A stretch of DNA of 64,000 bases, taken from Edaphobacter lichenicola (GTDB taxonomy: Bacteria; Acidobacteriota; Terriglobia; Terriglobales; Acidobacteriaceae). The stretch is from positions 2,232,001 through 2,296,000 of the forward strand of contig NZ_CP073696.1 in the NCBI RefSeq assembly GCF_025264645.1, in the 5' to 3' direction. Below, in pieces: positions 24,859-33,268 of this stretch (the first letter of the stretch is position 1; the number at the start of each line of letters is the position of its first letter). A program made the position numbers and the translations under genes. The notes under the pieces were generated by a model. That model was not told the DNA's origin and searched no databases. It saw nothing but the letters and a program-made list of their open reading frames with translations.

Positions 24859-25187
24859 TCGAGAATGCTAACACCTGTCACGGCTACTCGGCAGCAACCG
24901 GGTCCAATGGAAACCGACACGCACTATCAGTCAAACTGAATTGTTCGGTAGTTTATGTCGATTTGGTGAAACGGTGAGTGATTGCTCTCTTGTGGTCCAA
25001 ACGTTGCTTTCTAAAACCGCATCTACTTTCGTGTTGATGTGCAAACGCATCAATGATTTAAGGCTGGCAGGGGAGCGGGATTTTCGCGATTTCTCTTGCT
25101 TGTCTCCGGTGAATGAGAATCGCGCGTAACCGGAGGACCCTGCTCCAGCTTTGCAGTGAAACAACAACTAACATTTGAGGTGACTTG
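24859..25187. other. Intergenic stretch without clear gene
   Basis: I see no coding frame with protein-like composition and no strong hairpin. The last 20 bases carry the GAGGTG ribosome site of the next gene. Confidence 0.5.
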
Positions 25188-25622
25188 ATGAGTGGCATGT
25201 CTATGAAAGACTTAGCAAAAAAGGTAGCTGATATTGACTTCACCATGCTATCCACGCGGTCCGATGACGGCGAAATTGGAGCACGACCGATGAGTAACAA
25301 CGGTGATGTCGAGTACGACGGAGATTCGTGGTTCTTCACTTGGGAAACGTCGCGAATGGTAGCGGATATTCAGCGCGATCCCCGAGTGGGCCTCTCTTTG
25401 CAAGGGAAAGCCGGGATTCTAGGTAAGCCTCCGCTATTTATATCGATTGAAGCGATAGCCGAGCTGGTCCGAGATAAGGCGCTATTCGAGAAGCATTGGA
25501 ACGCCGACCTGGAACGATGGTTTGAACAAGGCATCGAAACGCCGGGGATTGTACTGATCAAAGCGCATGCGCAGCGCATCAAGTATTGGGACGGTGAGGA
25601 CGAAGGCGAAGTGAAAGGTTAG
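25188..25622 (+). CDS. Pyridoxamine 5'-phosphate oxidase-like general stress protein
   Basis: A 144-residue split-barrel flavin-binding protein of the general stress protein 26 type. Signatures are MLSTRSDDGEIGARPM, DSWFFTWETSRMVADIQRD and VGLSLQGKAG, then a C-terminal helix-strand with IKYWDGEDEGE. Family members bind FMN or F420 and protect against stress; the exact reaction is usually unknown. ATG 25188 follows GAGGTG at eight bases. Monocistronic as far as visible. Confidence 0.88.
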   Translation: MSGMSMKDLAKKVADIDFTMLSTRSDDGEIGARPMSNNGDVEYDGDSWFFTWETSRMVADIQRDPRVGLSLQGKAGILGKPPLFISIEAIAELVRDKALFEKHWNADLERWFEQGIETPGIVLIKAHAQRIKYWDGEDEGEVKG

Positions 25623-25707
25623 CCTCAAGTCGTAATTGCTAGAGCTTGCAAAAGACAGAATGCTCTCACCAAGCGCTGCCAATGGAAGCGCTCTGGTCGA
25701 CGACTCT

Positions 25708-26034
25708 CTATTTCGACGCAGTGCCACGATGTCTATAGCGTGCTTCTTGGTCGATGGGGCTGCTCCCTCTCCACTTTTGCAGCGAGGATGTGACGTGCTG
25801 GCCGAGATCAACTAGAAAACGCGCGTCAACCACTATAGGACCGAGATGCTCTACAAATGCGGGAACCAGAGTCTCCGCGGATCCTTTGTCGCGCGTACAT
25901 TTTAACCAAACTGTTTGACCTTTTGCGAGTACACCTCCGCCCAAGAAGTTGTCTGTCGGCCACGTCCCGGCAGGACCATAGGGCACATTGCGCGACGTCA
26001 CATAAGGGGCTTTGAAGCATTCCGGCCGCACCAT
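25708..26034 (-). CDS. Hypothetical protein, about 108 residues
   Basis: The conserved-looking portion is MVRPECFKAPYVTSRNVPYG, FLGGGVLAKGQTVWLKCTRD and VVDARFLVDLG, a beta-rich, SH3-like pattern. ATG 26034 has AGGAG nine bases upstream, so I prefer it over the longer frame from 26124. The C-terminal 30 residues are basic and irregular. No family recognised, and no obvious partner gene. Confidence 0.55.
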   Translation of the reverse strand: MVRPECFKAPYVTSRNVPYGPAGTWPTDNFLGGGVLAKGQTVWLKCTRDKGSAETLVPAFVEHLGPIVVDARFLVDLGQHVTSSLQKWRGSSPIDQEARYRHRGTASK

Positions 26035-26315
26035 TTCTAGTCTCTCCTCTAGAGAAATGCACTTTTGTATTTTCCGATAGGCGCCAATTTTGAAAGATGT
26101 TTTCACGAAGAGGAAGGTTGCCATCCCACTAGCTACATGATGCCGCGAAGAATGGAGAGGTCAATGGGCAACGACCTTGACTGCTATGAGGCTAACAAGT
26201 TCCGCTAGATCCTACAAAGTAGGATACGACAGGGCTGTCGCACTCAGTTGGCGAACTCTGCATACTTGGTTTTCGTAGCGAACCGATACTAGTCCAGCAA
26301 ACCTTGCGTTCGAAC

Positions 26316-27449
26316 TTAGCACTTCTTATAACGTTTCCAGTCCTTCTCCACGGCTGCGGCCATGTGATTTGCAGAGTCGCGCAGCCAATTCGCTTTCCTT
26401 TTACTCAAGTCTTTCAAAACGCGGGTGGCCTGTCGCTTCGTCCCCAGATGGACGTTTGCCGCTTCCGCACCCATCGCCTGAAGAATCATTTGCTCGTCAC
26501 TATGCTTGGGCAGAGTTTGAATATCAATGGGATTTGAGTCCGGCGAAAGGCGACGAATTAGCCAAGATCCTTGAATGACCTGGAAAGGGTCCGGGGAACG
26601 TACCGCGGAAGAAATCGCATCTTCGTAGTTGGACTGGCCATGGCCCACCTCGCCCGTCATCCAGACGCAGGCAGACGGCAGCACAGCCTTCGCCTCTCGT
26701 GCGACATAACCTCCGCGCCACTCTCCGATCGCCACAAATCTTTGCTGTCCGAGACTACCTAGACCCGCTTGTCTACGGACGACTCTATATTCCATTTGCG
26801 GGTCTGGAAGGGTCTTTTCCAGCGCCCGCCTTACATCAGGAGCAAGCTCCTGACGTACAGGCGGCAGTTGATTTAGTTTGTCCCAGAAATCGGTTGGCGG
26901 CTTGAAACTGTCTATACCGAGTTTTCCGAGCTTTTGTTCACGTTCCGCGAGAACCAGAGGGCGGCCGCCTGCCTTGAGAGACCGGACATATCCCTCTAGA
27001 ATAGCGTCGCAGCCCGCCTTCACCTTGATTGACAAACCTTCCGCGTCGATGACGATCTTCATGCTGGCGGCTAGTCGGACCAAATCATTGGTGTAAGGCA
27101 AGCGGAAAGCCTCGTCGAAATCGTCGACTCCCCAACAGAGCCGGCCCTCCACGTCTCGCCAAGTCCCAAAACTGTTCACATGCAGATCCCCGACAGCGAG
27201 AACCTCTGGTGCGTCGCACAAATCAGAACAGATCGACGACCATTGTTGAGCCCACCTGTAGAAGGTTCCTCGCAAGAAAAGGAAGGGACTCTCTTTCATC
27301 TGTTCATGCTTTGAACGAAGATCCGACGAAATTACCGTCGTACATCTTCGCATCCAATGTTCGTAGCTGGCGGTTGCCTCCCGTATGTTCAACCCACCGG
27401 TCTTGGACGTTTTTCCAACCCGTGCCTTACCCATCCGAGTCTTAGTCAT
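26316..27449 (-). CDS. DUF2252 family protein
   Basis: A 377-residue DUF2252 protein, related by pattern to kinase-like phosphotransferases. It has FLRGTFYRWAQQW near residue 55, VGDLHVNSFGTW and GVDDFDEAFRLPYTNDLVR (histidine and aspartates resembling a catalytic and metal site), and a C-terminal helical region with ANVHLGT. ATG 27449 is chosen; the frame continues 11 codons back. Cytoplasmic; the biochemical role of DUF2252 is unknown to me. Confidence 0.88.
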   Translation of the reverse strand: MTKTRMGKARVGKTSKTGGLNIREATASYEHWMRRCTTVISSDLRSKHEQMKESPFLFLRGTFYRWAQQWSSICSDLCDAPEVLAVGDLHVNSFGTWRDVEGRLCWGVDDFDEAFRLPYTNDLVRLAASMKIVIDAEGLSIKVKAGCDAILEGYVRSLKAGGRPLVLAEREQKLGKLGIDSFKPPTDFWDKLNQLPPVRQELAPDVRRALEKTLPDPQMEYRVVRRQAGLGSLGQQRFVAIGEWRGGYVAREAKAVLPSACVWMTGEVGHGQSNYEDAISSAVRSPDPFQVIQGSWLIRRLSPDSNPIDIQTLPKHSDEQMILQAMGAEAANVHLGTKRQATRVLKDLSKRKANWLRDSANHMAAAVEKDWKRYKKC

Positions 27450-27803
27450 TTCCGCCCTGCATGTGAATAGAATGTGAATCAACGCTTGGGACGCGATTCT
27501 TCTCTTTCAAGTTGTTTTGTAGCTCAACGATAGGCGGAGTTCGACCGCCCGAATGTTGATTCCTGGTCACGAGGAAGGTCGACCGGCAAGGGTCAGAGGG
27601 GGAGGGCCTCGTTTGAGGTTCAGACCTGAATTCCCATCTGCGCTCCGAAATGTGGGTGTTTGACAGGCAACCTAATACGAAGGGCCGGCATAAATATCTC
27701 ACGAAAGGATTAACCAACCCCGTGGCAAGAAGCATTTTCAGTTGCTAGGGATAAAGAGCGACCTTGCAATTACTGAGTGGAACGAAGGAAGGCGACAGTG
27801 GTG
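27450..27803. other. Intergenic region between divergent genes
   Basis: It separates DUF2252 (minus) and the small membrane-protein pair (plus), so it should hold both promoters. I see no convincing gene; the open frame on the minus strand has a non-protein-like composition. Confidence 0.5.
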
Positions 27804-28145
27804 ATGGATACGATATTGCGATTTCTAATAGGCGGCCTAGTGGTGAGCGTGTTTGCAATCCTTGGCGACATGATAAAACCGGAGTCGCTTGGAGGAGTGT
27901 TCGCCGCCGCTCCGACCATTGCGTTTGCGACGCTGTCATTGACGTTGCATAAACACGGTGCCGCGTATATCGCGATAGAGGCTCGTTCTATGGTTGCTGG
28001 TGCGATCGCGTTTTTCGTCTATGCGTGTTGTGTGAGCTTTATACTCGTGCGTTGGCGGCCGAAATCGCTAATGGCCGCCATCACATTAATGCCGGTCTGG
28101 TTTGCAACGGCAGCAGCCATCTGGGCGCTCTGGCTGCGGAGATAA
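27804..28145 (+). CDS. Small membrane protein, DUF3147-like
   Basis: A 113-residue protein with four predicted membrane helices (ILRFLIGGLVVSVFAILGD; APTIAFATLSLTL; VAGAIAFFVYACCVSFILV; WFATAAAIWALWL). The pattern GDMIKPESLGGVFAAAPTIA resembles DUF3147 proteins. Two GTG codons directly before the ATG are alternative starts. It is followed 4 bases later by a second protein of the same architecture, suggesting a heteromeric membrane pair. Function unknown. Confidence 0.75.
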   Translation: MDTILRFLIGGLVVSVFAILGDMIKPESLGGVFAAAPTIAFATLSLTLHKHGAAYIAIEARSMVAGAIAFFVYACCVSFILVRWRPKSLMAAITLMPVWFATAAAIWALWLRR

Positions 28146-28149
28146 GAAG

Positions 28150-28569
28150 ATGCGGCTAAAGCTAAGGTTCGATTCCCTGAAAGAGACCAAACCGATTGAG
28201 TATGCTTCACGGTTCATCTTCGGTGGTTTAGTAACGGTCTTTGCAGGGCTTATCGCGGACCACTACGGGCCGGTGGTGGGCGGCCTATTCCTGGCTTTTC
28301 CGGGGATCTTTCCCGCAGGAGTCAGCCTAGTAGAGAAGCATAAAACGCAGCGAGAAGCGTTGGCCGGCAAGCTAGGGACCCGTTCCGCACGGGGTGAAGC
28401 CGGTGTAGAGGCGGCCGGCGGTTCGATAGGGGCGGTTGGGTTAGTCGGATTCGCAATGGTACTGTGGCGGGGGCTACCGACCCATACTTTCTCACTGATG
28501 CTCTTCATCGCTTCAGGGGCTTGGATCGTGGTGGCCGGACTGTTCTGGTGGGCGCGGGAGAGAATGTAA
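28150..28569 (+). CDS. Small membrane protein, DUF3147-like, second of pair
   Basis: A 139-residue protein sharing with its neighbour the pattern FIFGGLVTVFAGLIADHYGP then GGLFLAFPGIFPAG, and having four hydrophobic segments. It differs by a charged cytoplasmic loop (KHKTQREALAGKL). GGAG precedes ATG 28150 at 9 bases. The close spacing (4 bases) and shared fold suggest the two subunits act together. Function unknown. Confidence 0.75.
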   Translation: MRLKLRFDSLKETKPIEYASRFIFGGLVTVFAGLIADHYGPVVGGLFLAFPGIFPAGVSLVEKHKTQREALAGKLGTRSARGEAGVEAAGGSIGAVGLVGFAMVLWRGLPTHTFSLMLFIASGAWIVVAGLFWWARERM

Positions 28570-28663
28570 CCCCTCGGAAGACCCAACCAGAAATAGTGAT
28601 CGGGTATGACCGCCGTAAAGAAAATGCGAAGGAACTCTACGCCTATCCGACCGAGGCCTTAAA

Positions 28664-29248
28664 TTATTCCCGAGCGCCGTGATTCGAACGATAATGATCC
28701 ATTAAAGCTCGTGGAACCGACGTGACAAAGCTGACAGTGATCGCTGGCAGACTAACGATGTCATGAGCAAGCGTAGTACTGTCCGCGCCGCCAAGCAATG
28801 ATCCATGTCGCATCGCATACCAACTGAAAGCCGTTGAAACGGATGCGAGGCAAAATGACACTAGCACGCCCGGGCCCACGTGAGGAGTGCGAGCGGCATG
28901 GTGCACCCCGAGTTGAGCCATCACCATCAAAGCCGGCAGCCCTAGACACACAACCGTAGCGGTTGCTAACACTGGTCGGGACGACCTCAGCCGTTGGGAA
29001 ACCGCTCCTATCAAACCAGACGCGAAAACCGCGAAGACAGCTTCGACTACCATCGCAGCGGCGGCTCGGTCGCGGCCTGAGCGTAAATTGCTAATGTAGA
29101 ACGTCACTCCGCGGAGCAGTGCGCTAAGGATCGCTGCCTTCCAACTCCATGGGGGTTTGAGCGTTTTGAAGGGTCTTAGCGTGATGTCTCGGAGAGCATC
29201 ATAAAGACGATCAGGCCGTGGAGAAGGTTCTGACCTAAGAGAAGACAT
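28664..29248 (-). CDS. Integral membrane protein, hypothetical
   Basis: A 194-residue protein with about five hydrophobic segments, for instance AVFAVFASGLIGAVS, LATATVVCLGLPALMVMAQL and VLVSFCLASVSTAFSWYAM. The N-terminal 35 residues are cytoplasmic and charged. No transporter motif or family recognised; no clear ribosome site before the ATG, so the start is uncertain. Confidence 0.65.
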   Translation of the reverse strand: MSSLRSEPSPRPDRLYDALRDITLRPFKTLKPPWSWKAAILSALLRGVTFYISNLRSGRDRAAAAMVVEAVFAVFASGLIGAVSQRLRSSRPVLATATVVCLGLPALMVMAQLGVHHAARTPHVGPGVLVSFCLASVSTAFSWYAMRHGSLLGGADSTTLAHDIVSLPAITVSFVTSVPRALMDHYRSNHGARE

Positions 29249-29333
29249 GTCGCTGTGTGATGCTGATCGACCAAAGGAGTGTTGCGTTTGCGTGCGACAC
29301 GCCCAAGGGACGTAAATCTCAGGTATGGTCGAC

Positions 29334-30110
29334 TTATTCAGTGGCTAAACGTTGGACTGATTTCTTCCATTCTCCATATGGGTCCTCCCTCATACAGCGG
29401 TCCCTCTCCCGAACAAACGCGGGAGGGGTGCCGTTCTGCAGCCAAATGTGATAATCGGCAGGCTCTTTACCTATGATCGGCGCAACAACTCCCGTCAGGC
29501 CACCCAACTCAACATGGATGGTGAAGTCCGTGGCTTTCCTCCGCAGCGAGCCTACTGTGAAAGGAAGGCTTCCTGTTGGTTTGATCGAAAGACGGACCAC
29601 CCGAGGTTTTGAGCCTGGAACAACGTAGGAGATCTTTGTTTCCGTAGTGGACGGTAGGATATTTAGAAGTAGATTTGGCGGAAGCCCATTCGAAACGTCT
29701 CCAGGCAGATCCAAGTGTTCCTGTGTCAGCTTCCCTTCTTTATCCCGGGAGATGATCTGACCAGACTCTCCGTCGATCAGGAAATCGATTGGTTTCGGAA
29801 AGGAAGCGCCACGCTGGATATGGTGATCGCTGATCAACCTGAAGGTGTTGCTTTGGGTAAAGATCGTAACGTCGTCGTCAGTTGAACCGTCAAGAAAATG
29901 GAAGGTAAGACGTGAGGTCACGCGGCCGCCATGAACGGTCTGTGTTGACTCTCCAGTGGCAATCAACCGGCCATCAAGAGTCTTGAGCGCAAGAAATCCG
30001 TGACTGGAGCCCTGCGCATAGCGAACTTTGACAGGTTCCGCACCAGCCAGAACGCTCAAAACACACATCAAGCAAAACAGGCCAAATGAACGGGCGTGTG
30101 AAGCGCGCAT
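29334..30110 (-). CDS. Secreted beta-rich hypothetical protein
   Basis: The 258-residue protein starts with a signal peptide (SFGLFCLMCVLSVLAGAEP, cleavage near residue 25) and continues as an all-beta protein with alternating hydrophobic strands (GFLALKTLDGRLIATGE, LTFHFLDGS, DFLIDGESGQIIS). It ends with HIWLQNGTPPAFVRERD. I take ATG 30110, which has AGGA ten bases upstream, although the frame is open to 30551. Periplasmic or outer-surface localisation is likely; function unknown. Confidence 0.78.
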   Translation of the reverse strand: MRASHARSFGLFCLMCVLSVLAGAEPVKVRYAQGSSHGFLALKTLDGRLIATGESTQTVHGGRVTSRLTFHFLDGSTDDDVTIFTQSNTFRLISDHHIQRGASFPKPIDFLIDGESGQIISRDKEGKLTQEHLDLPGDVSNGLPPNLLLNILPSTTETKISYVVPGSKPRVVRLSIKPTGSLPFTVGSLRRKATDFTIHVELGGLTGVVAPIIGKEPADYHIWLQNGTPPAFVRERDRCMREDPYGEWKKSVQRLATE

Positions 30111-30320
30111 TAGGTTGGTCCTCGCGTCGGTTTTCGAAACTGTATCTCTGTCCCCCAAGTGAGATGCAATTTTTACCGACCCGTTTTGACACATTCGCTT
30201 TTTGGTTAGGACACCTTGACCAGCGCCCATAGTTGTTCGCCTGATTGGACCCAACTTGGAGGTACATACAACGCTTTTTATGTTTTTTTCAACCAAGTTA
30301 CTGACAGTTAAACATGGGGA
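30111..30320. other. Intergenic region
   Basis: It holds the ribosome site and presumably the promoter of the secreted protein on the minus strand. The plus strand up to the treZ tail shows no gene. Confidence 0.5.
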
Positions 30321-30536
30321 TAGAAAGGCTGGGTGCCGCGTGTTGGGGCCGTCGTAGTGCGTTTTTGGAATAGTAGCGGTGATCGACAGCTGATGCTCGC
30401 TGCCAATCTGTCCGACGACTCGACAGATGGCTTCCCCGAGGCAAGCGGTAAAACCGTTTGGCAGGAAGGTCCCGAACAATTTGGAAGTCAAATGCGACCA
30501 TGGTCGATAAGGTGGTCGTTTCAGGAGGACAAATGA
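30321..30536 (+). pseudogene. treZ: C-terminal remnant of treZ (maltooligosyltrehalose trehalohydrolase)
   Basis: From a stop just before 30321 the frame reads VVVRFWNSSGDRQLMLAANL, then SDDS and at the end MRPWSIRWSFQED. This is the C-terminal all-beta domain of TreZ: the pattern LLxANLSD and the closing PPWSVxW are typical. No catalytic barrel precedes it and no start codon except GTG 30333. Its stop overlaps the glgX ATG as ATGA, exactly as an intact upstream operon gene would. I infer that treZ was lost except for the part coupling to glgX. Confidence 0.65.
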
Positions 30537-32716
30537 CAGTTCTAGAGGCACCCCAAAAAGAGGAATCGAGGAGCCACTTAAATCCCACTCTTCTGCCAGG
30601 AAGGCCCTATCCTCTCGGCGCGGCAGTTCACAAGAACGGCACCAATTTCGCTATTTTTTCCCAAGATGCGACCCGCGTTGAGTTGTGCCTGTTCAACTCG
30701 GATGGCGAGCAGACTGCCTGTATTGCTTTGCGTGAACGTACGGCTTACGTGTGGCACGGGCTAGTGCTTGATATCAAGCCCGGACAACTTTACGGCTATC
30801 GCATACATGGGCCGTGGGAACCCGACCAAGGCCACCGATTCAACCCGAATAAATTGCTAGTTGATCCGTATGCGAAAGCTATATCCGGCGATGTCGATTG
30901 GAAGGCCCCGATATTTCCCTATGATCTTGCGTCGGGCGACGATTGCAAAATTGACGAACAGGACAGTGCGGCTGGCGTTCCCAAAAGTGTAGTAATCGAT
31001 AATAAGTTCGATTGGGGAGATGATTCTCCTCCGGAGACACCTCTCGCTGACTCTGTCATATATGAAGTCCACGTCAAGGGTTTTAGCGTACGCAATCCAA
31101 TGGTTCCTGAGAAACTGCGTGGTACCTACGCGGGCCTGGCGCACGAGTCTAGTATCAACTACTTCAAGAAACTCGGTATTACGGCGGTTGAATTGCTCCC
31201 CGTCCATCACTTTATTGATGAGGGACATCTCGTAGATAAAGGTCTTAGCGACTACTGGGGATATAACACGTTAGGCTATTTCGCGCCGATGTCACGGTAC
31301 AGTTCTTCGGGAGACCGAGGGGGACAGGTGCGTGAATTCAAAGAGATGGTCAAGGCTCTTCACGCAGCGGGCATCGAAGTTATCCTTGACGTGGTCTACA
31401 ACCATACCTGCGAAGGTAATCATATGGGCCCAATGTTGAGTTGGAAGGGCGTATGCAATGCGACCTACTATCGCACGGTTGAGGGAGACCCTCGGCACTA
31501 CATGGACTACACCGGAACCGGCAACACGCTTAATGTACGGAATCCACAAGTGCTGAAGATGCTCATGGATTCACTGCGATATTGGGTTACCGAGATGCAT
31601 GTGGACGGGTTCCGCTTTGATCTCGCCGCGACTCTTGCCCGCGAACTCCACGATGTCAGCCGACTCTCCTCCTTCTTCGACACAATCCATCAGGACCCCA
31701 CCCTAGCGGATGTAAAGCTGATTGCAGAGCCGTGGGACGTTGGTGACGGGGGCTATCAGGTAGGCCAATTCCCTGTTCTCTGGGCAGAATGGAACGGGAT
31801 CTATCGCGACACCATTCGTCGTTTTTGGAAAGGCGATGCAGGTCAGCTATCGGACTTTGCCAATCGCATAACGGGATCAAGCGATCTGTACCAGTTCGAT
31901 GGTCGCAAACCCTACGCAAGCATTAACTTCATTACCGCGCACGATGGGTTCACTCTATGTGACCTCGTAAGCTACAACGAAAAACACAACGAAGCGAATC
32001 ACGACGACAACAAGGATGGCGCCAACGACAACGAATCCTGGAACATGGGCACTGAGGGACCAACGGACGACCCGCAGATCAACACGTTAAGGGAGCGTCA
32101 GATCCGCAACTTCCTTGCCACTCTGATGCTTTCGCAAGGAGTCCCAATGCTCGCAGGAGGCGATGAGGTCGCCCGATCCCAGCGCGGCAACAACAACTGC
32201 TATTGCCAGGATAACGAGTTGACTTGGTTCGACTGGGATCTGGACGATTCTCGCAAACGTCTCCGCGACTTCACCAGTCAGCTTATCCAGTTTAGGCTCT
32301 CTCATCCCAATCTTCACCGTCGTAAATTCTTCCAGGATCGTCAGATTCGCAGGAAGGACGGAAACACAGTAATTCAGGACATTGCCTGGTACAACCCACA
32401 TGGAAATCAAGTCGGAGATGAAGTTTGGAACGCAGGATGGAATCGCTCTATTGGCCTACTCCTGAACGGTCAGACTTTGCAGGTCACGAACGAAGAAGGC
32501 AAGCCCGTCATTGACGATACCTTTCTCATTCTCGTCAACGCTTCTCATGAAGGTGTTGAGTTCACGTTACCGCCGCCGCTGGTCGGATCCAATTGGAACC
32601 AAGTAATCGATACGGAAAACATCGATGAACCCTTTGCCAAAGTGGTAGTGGACGCCAAGGTCATCGTCGGCGGCAGATCCCTAAAACTTCTATCCGATGA
32701 AACACCACAATCTTAG
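30533..32716 (+). CDS. glgX: Glycogen debranching enzyme GlgX (isoamylase type)
   Basis: GlgX/TreX hydrolyses alpha-1,6 branch points of glycogen or maltodextrins. The 727-residue protein has an N-terminal CBM48 domain (PLGAAVHKNGTNFAIFSQDA) and a GH13 barrel with region I DVVYNHT, region II DGFRFDLA (nucleophile Asp), region III IAEPWDVGDGG (acid/base Glu) and region IV AHDGFTLCDL. A C-terminal beta domain closes it. ATG 30533 is chosen for its strong AGGAGG site. In Acidobacteriota and others it often belongs with treY and treZ in trehalose synthesis; only the treZ tail remains here. Confidence 0.96.
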   Translation: MTVLEAPQKEESRSHLNPTLLPGRPYPLGAAVHKNGTNFAIFSQDATRVELCLFNSDGEQTACIALRERTAYVWHGLVLDIKPGQLYGYRIHGPWEPDQGHRFNPNKLLVDPYAKAISGDVDWKAPIFPYDLASGDDCKIDEQDSAAGVPKSVVIDNKFDWGDDSPPETPLADSVIYEVHVKGFSVRNPMVPEKLRGTYAGLAHESSINYFKKLGITAVELLPVHHFIDEGHLVDKGLSDYWGYNTLGYFAPMSRYSSSGDRGGQVREFKEMVKALHAAGIEVILDVVYNHTCEGNHMGPMLSWKGVCNATYYRTVEGDPRHYMDYTGTGNTLNVRNPQVLKMLMDSLRYWVTEMHVDGFRFDLAATLARELHDVSRLSSFFDTIHQDPTLADVKLIAEPWDVGDGGYQVGQFPVLWAEWNGIYRDTIRRFWKGDAGQLSDFANRITGSSDLYQFDGRKPYASINFITAHDGFTLCDLVSYNEKHNEANHDDNKDGANDNESWNMGTEGPTDDPQINTLRERQIRNFLATLMLSQGVPMLAGGDEVARSQRGNNNCYCQDNELTWFDWDLDDSRKRLRDFTSQLIQFRLSHPNLHRRKFFQDRQIRRKDGNTVIQDIAWYNPHGNQVGDEVWNAGWNRSIGLLLNGQTLQVTNEEGKPVIDDTFLILVNASHEGVEFTLPPPLVGSNWNQVIDTENIDEPFAKVVVDAKVIVGGRSLKLLSDETPQS

Positions 32717-32941
32717 AGTAGTGGCCTACGCGAGCGATTGGCGACAGCCGGCCAGCGCTCAGCGGCTGTCGGGCATAGTGTTCGAACCTAAAACTCCGCA
32801 ATTACCGGAGCGAAGTCAGCTGCGTCTAAAGCAGGCTCAATGCTCGTGCTCGGAGCGCATCGAGGACCTCGTAGGGCTACGAGGATAAGCGGCTTGCCAT
32901 GAAGTACATGCGGCGGCAAACCCTATATCTAAGCTGCCGAC

Positions 32942-33097
32942 CTATGTAGTTTCAACGATAGTGTGATGATCTGCCCAAGCATCTTCCAGCCGATGTGCGA
33001 GCAGTTCGATAGGAGCGTTTCGCCTCGGCAGGATTACGAGTAAACCTGCTGCAGCAGCACAAAAGCCTACGATCCCCCAAAGTATAGTTTTCATCAT
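32942..33097 (-). CDS. Small membrane-anchored protein, 51 residues
   Basis: The frame begins MMKTILWGIVGFCAAAAGLL with a single N-terminal membrane helix, then RRNAPIELLAHRLEDAW and a histidine-containing end (ADHHTIVETT). GGAG lies 4-5 bases before the first ATG, supporting translation. I recall similar small proteins with the ELAHxLExAWADHH pattern in Acidobacteriota, but no function. It is divergent from the MscS-type channel gene. Confidence 0.65.
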   Translation of the reverse strand: MMKTILWGIVGFCAAAAGLLVILPRRNAPIELLAHRLEDAWADHHTIVETT

Positions 33098-33268
33098 GTT
33101 TCTCCGTGTAAGTCGCTGAGTCTTTTGATTGCGTTGTGGGTTTGATGCGGACCGAAGTATCTCTGGCTGCTTGAACCCACAAGGTCGGGCCGGCGCACTG
33201 GATCGCTGCGCTCAAAGCCTCTGATCTGCGCATCAAAGGAAAGGGAAACTCGAGAGGTTGAAAGAAGA

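Noticed and set aside
24941..25129. 62-codon plus-strand frame
   Set aside because: No ribosome site, no conserved pattern, and irregular composition; left as intergenic.
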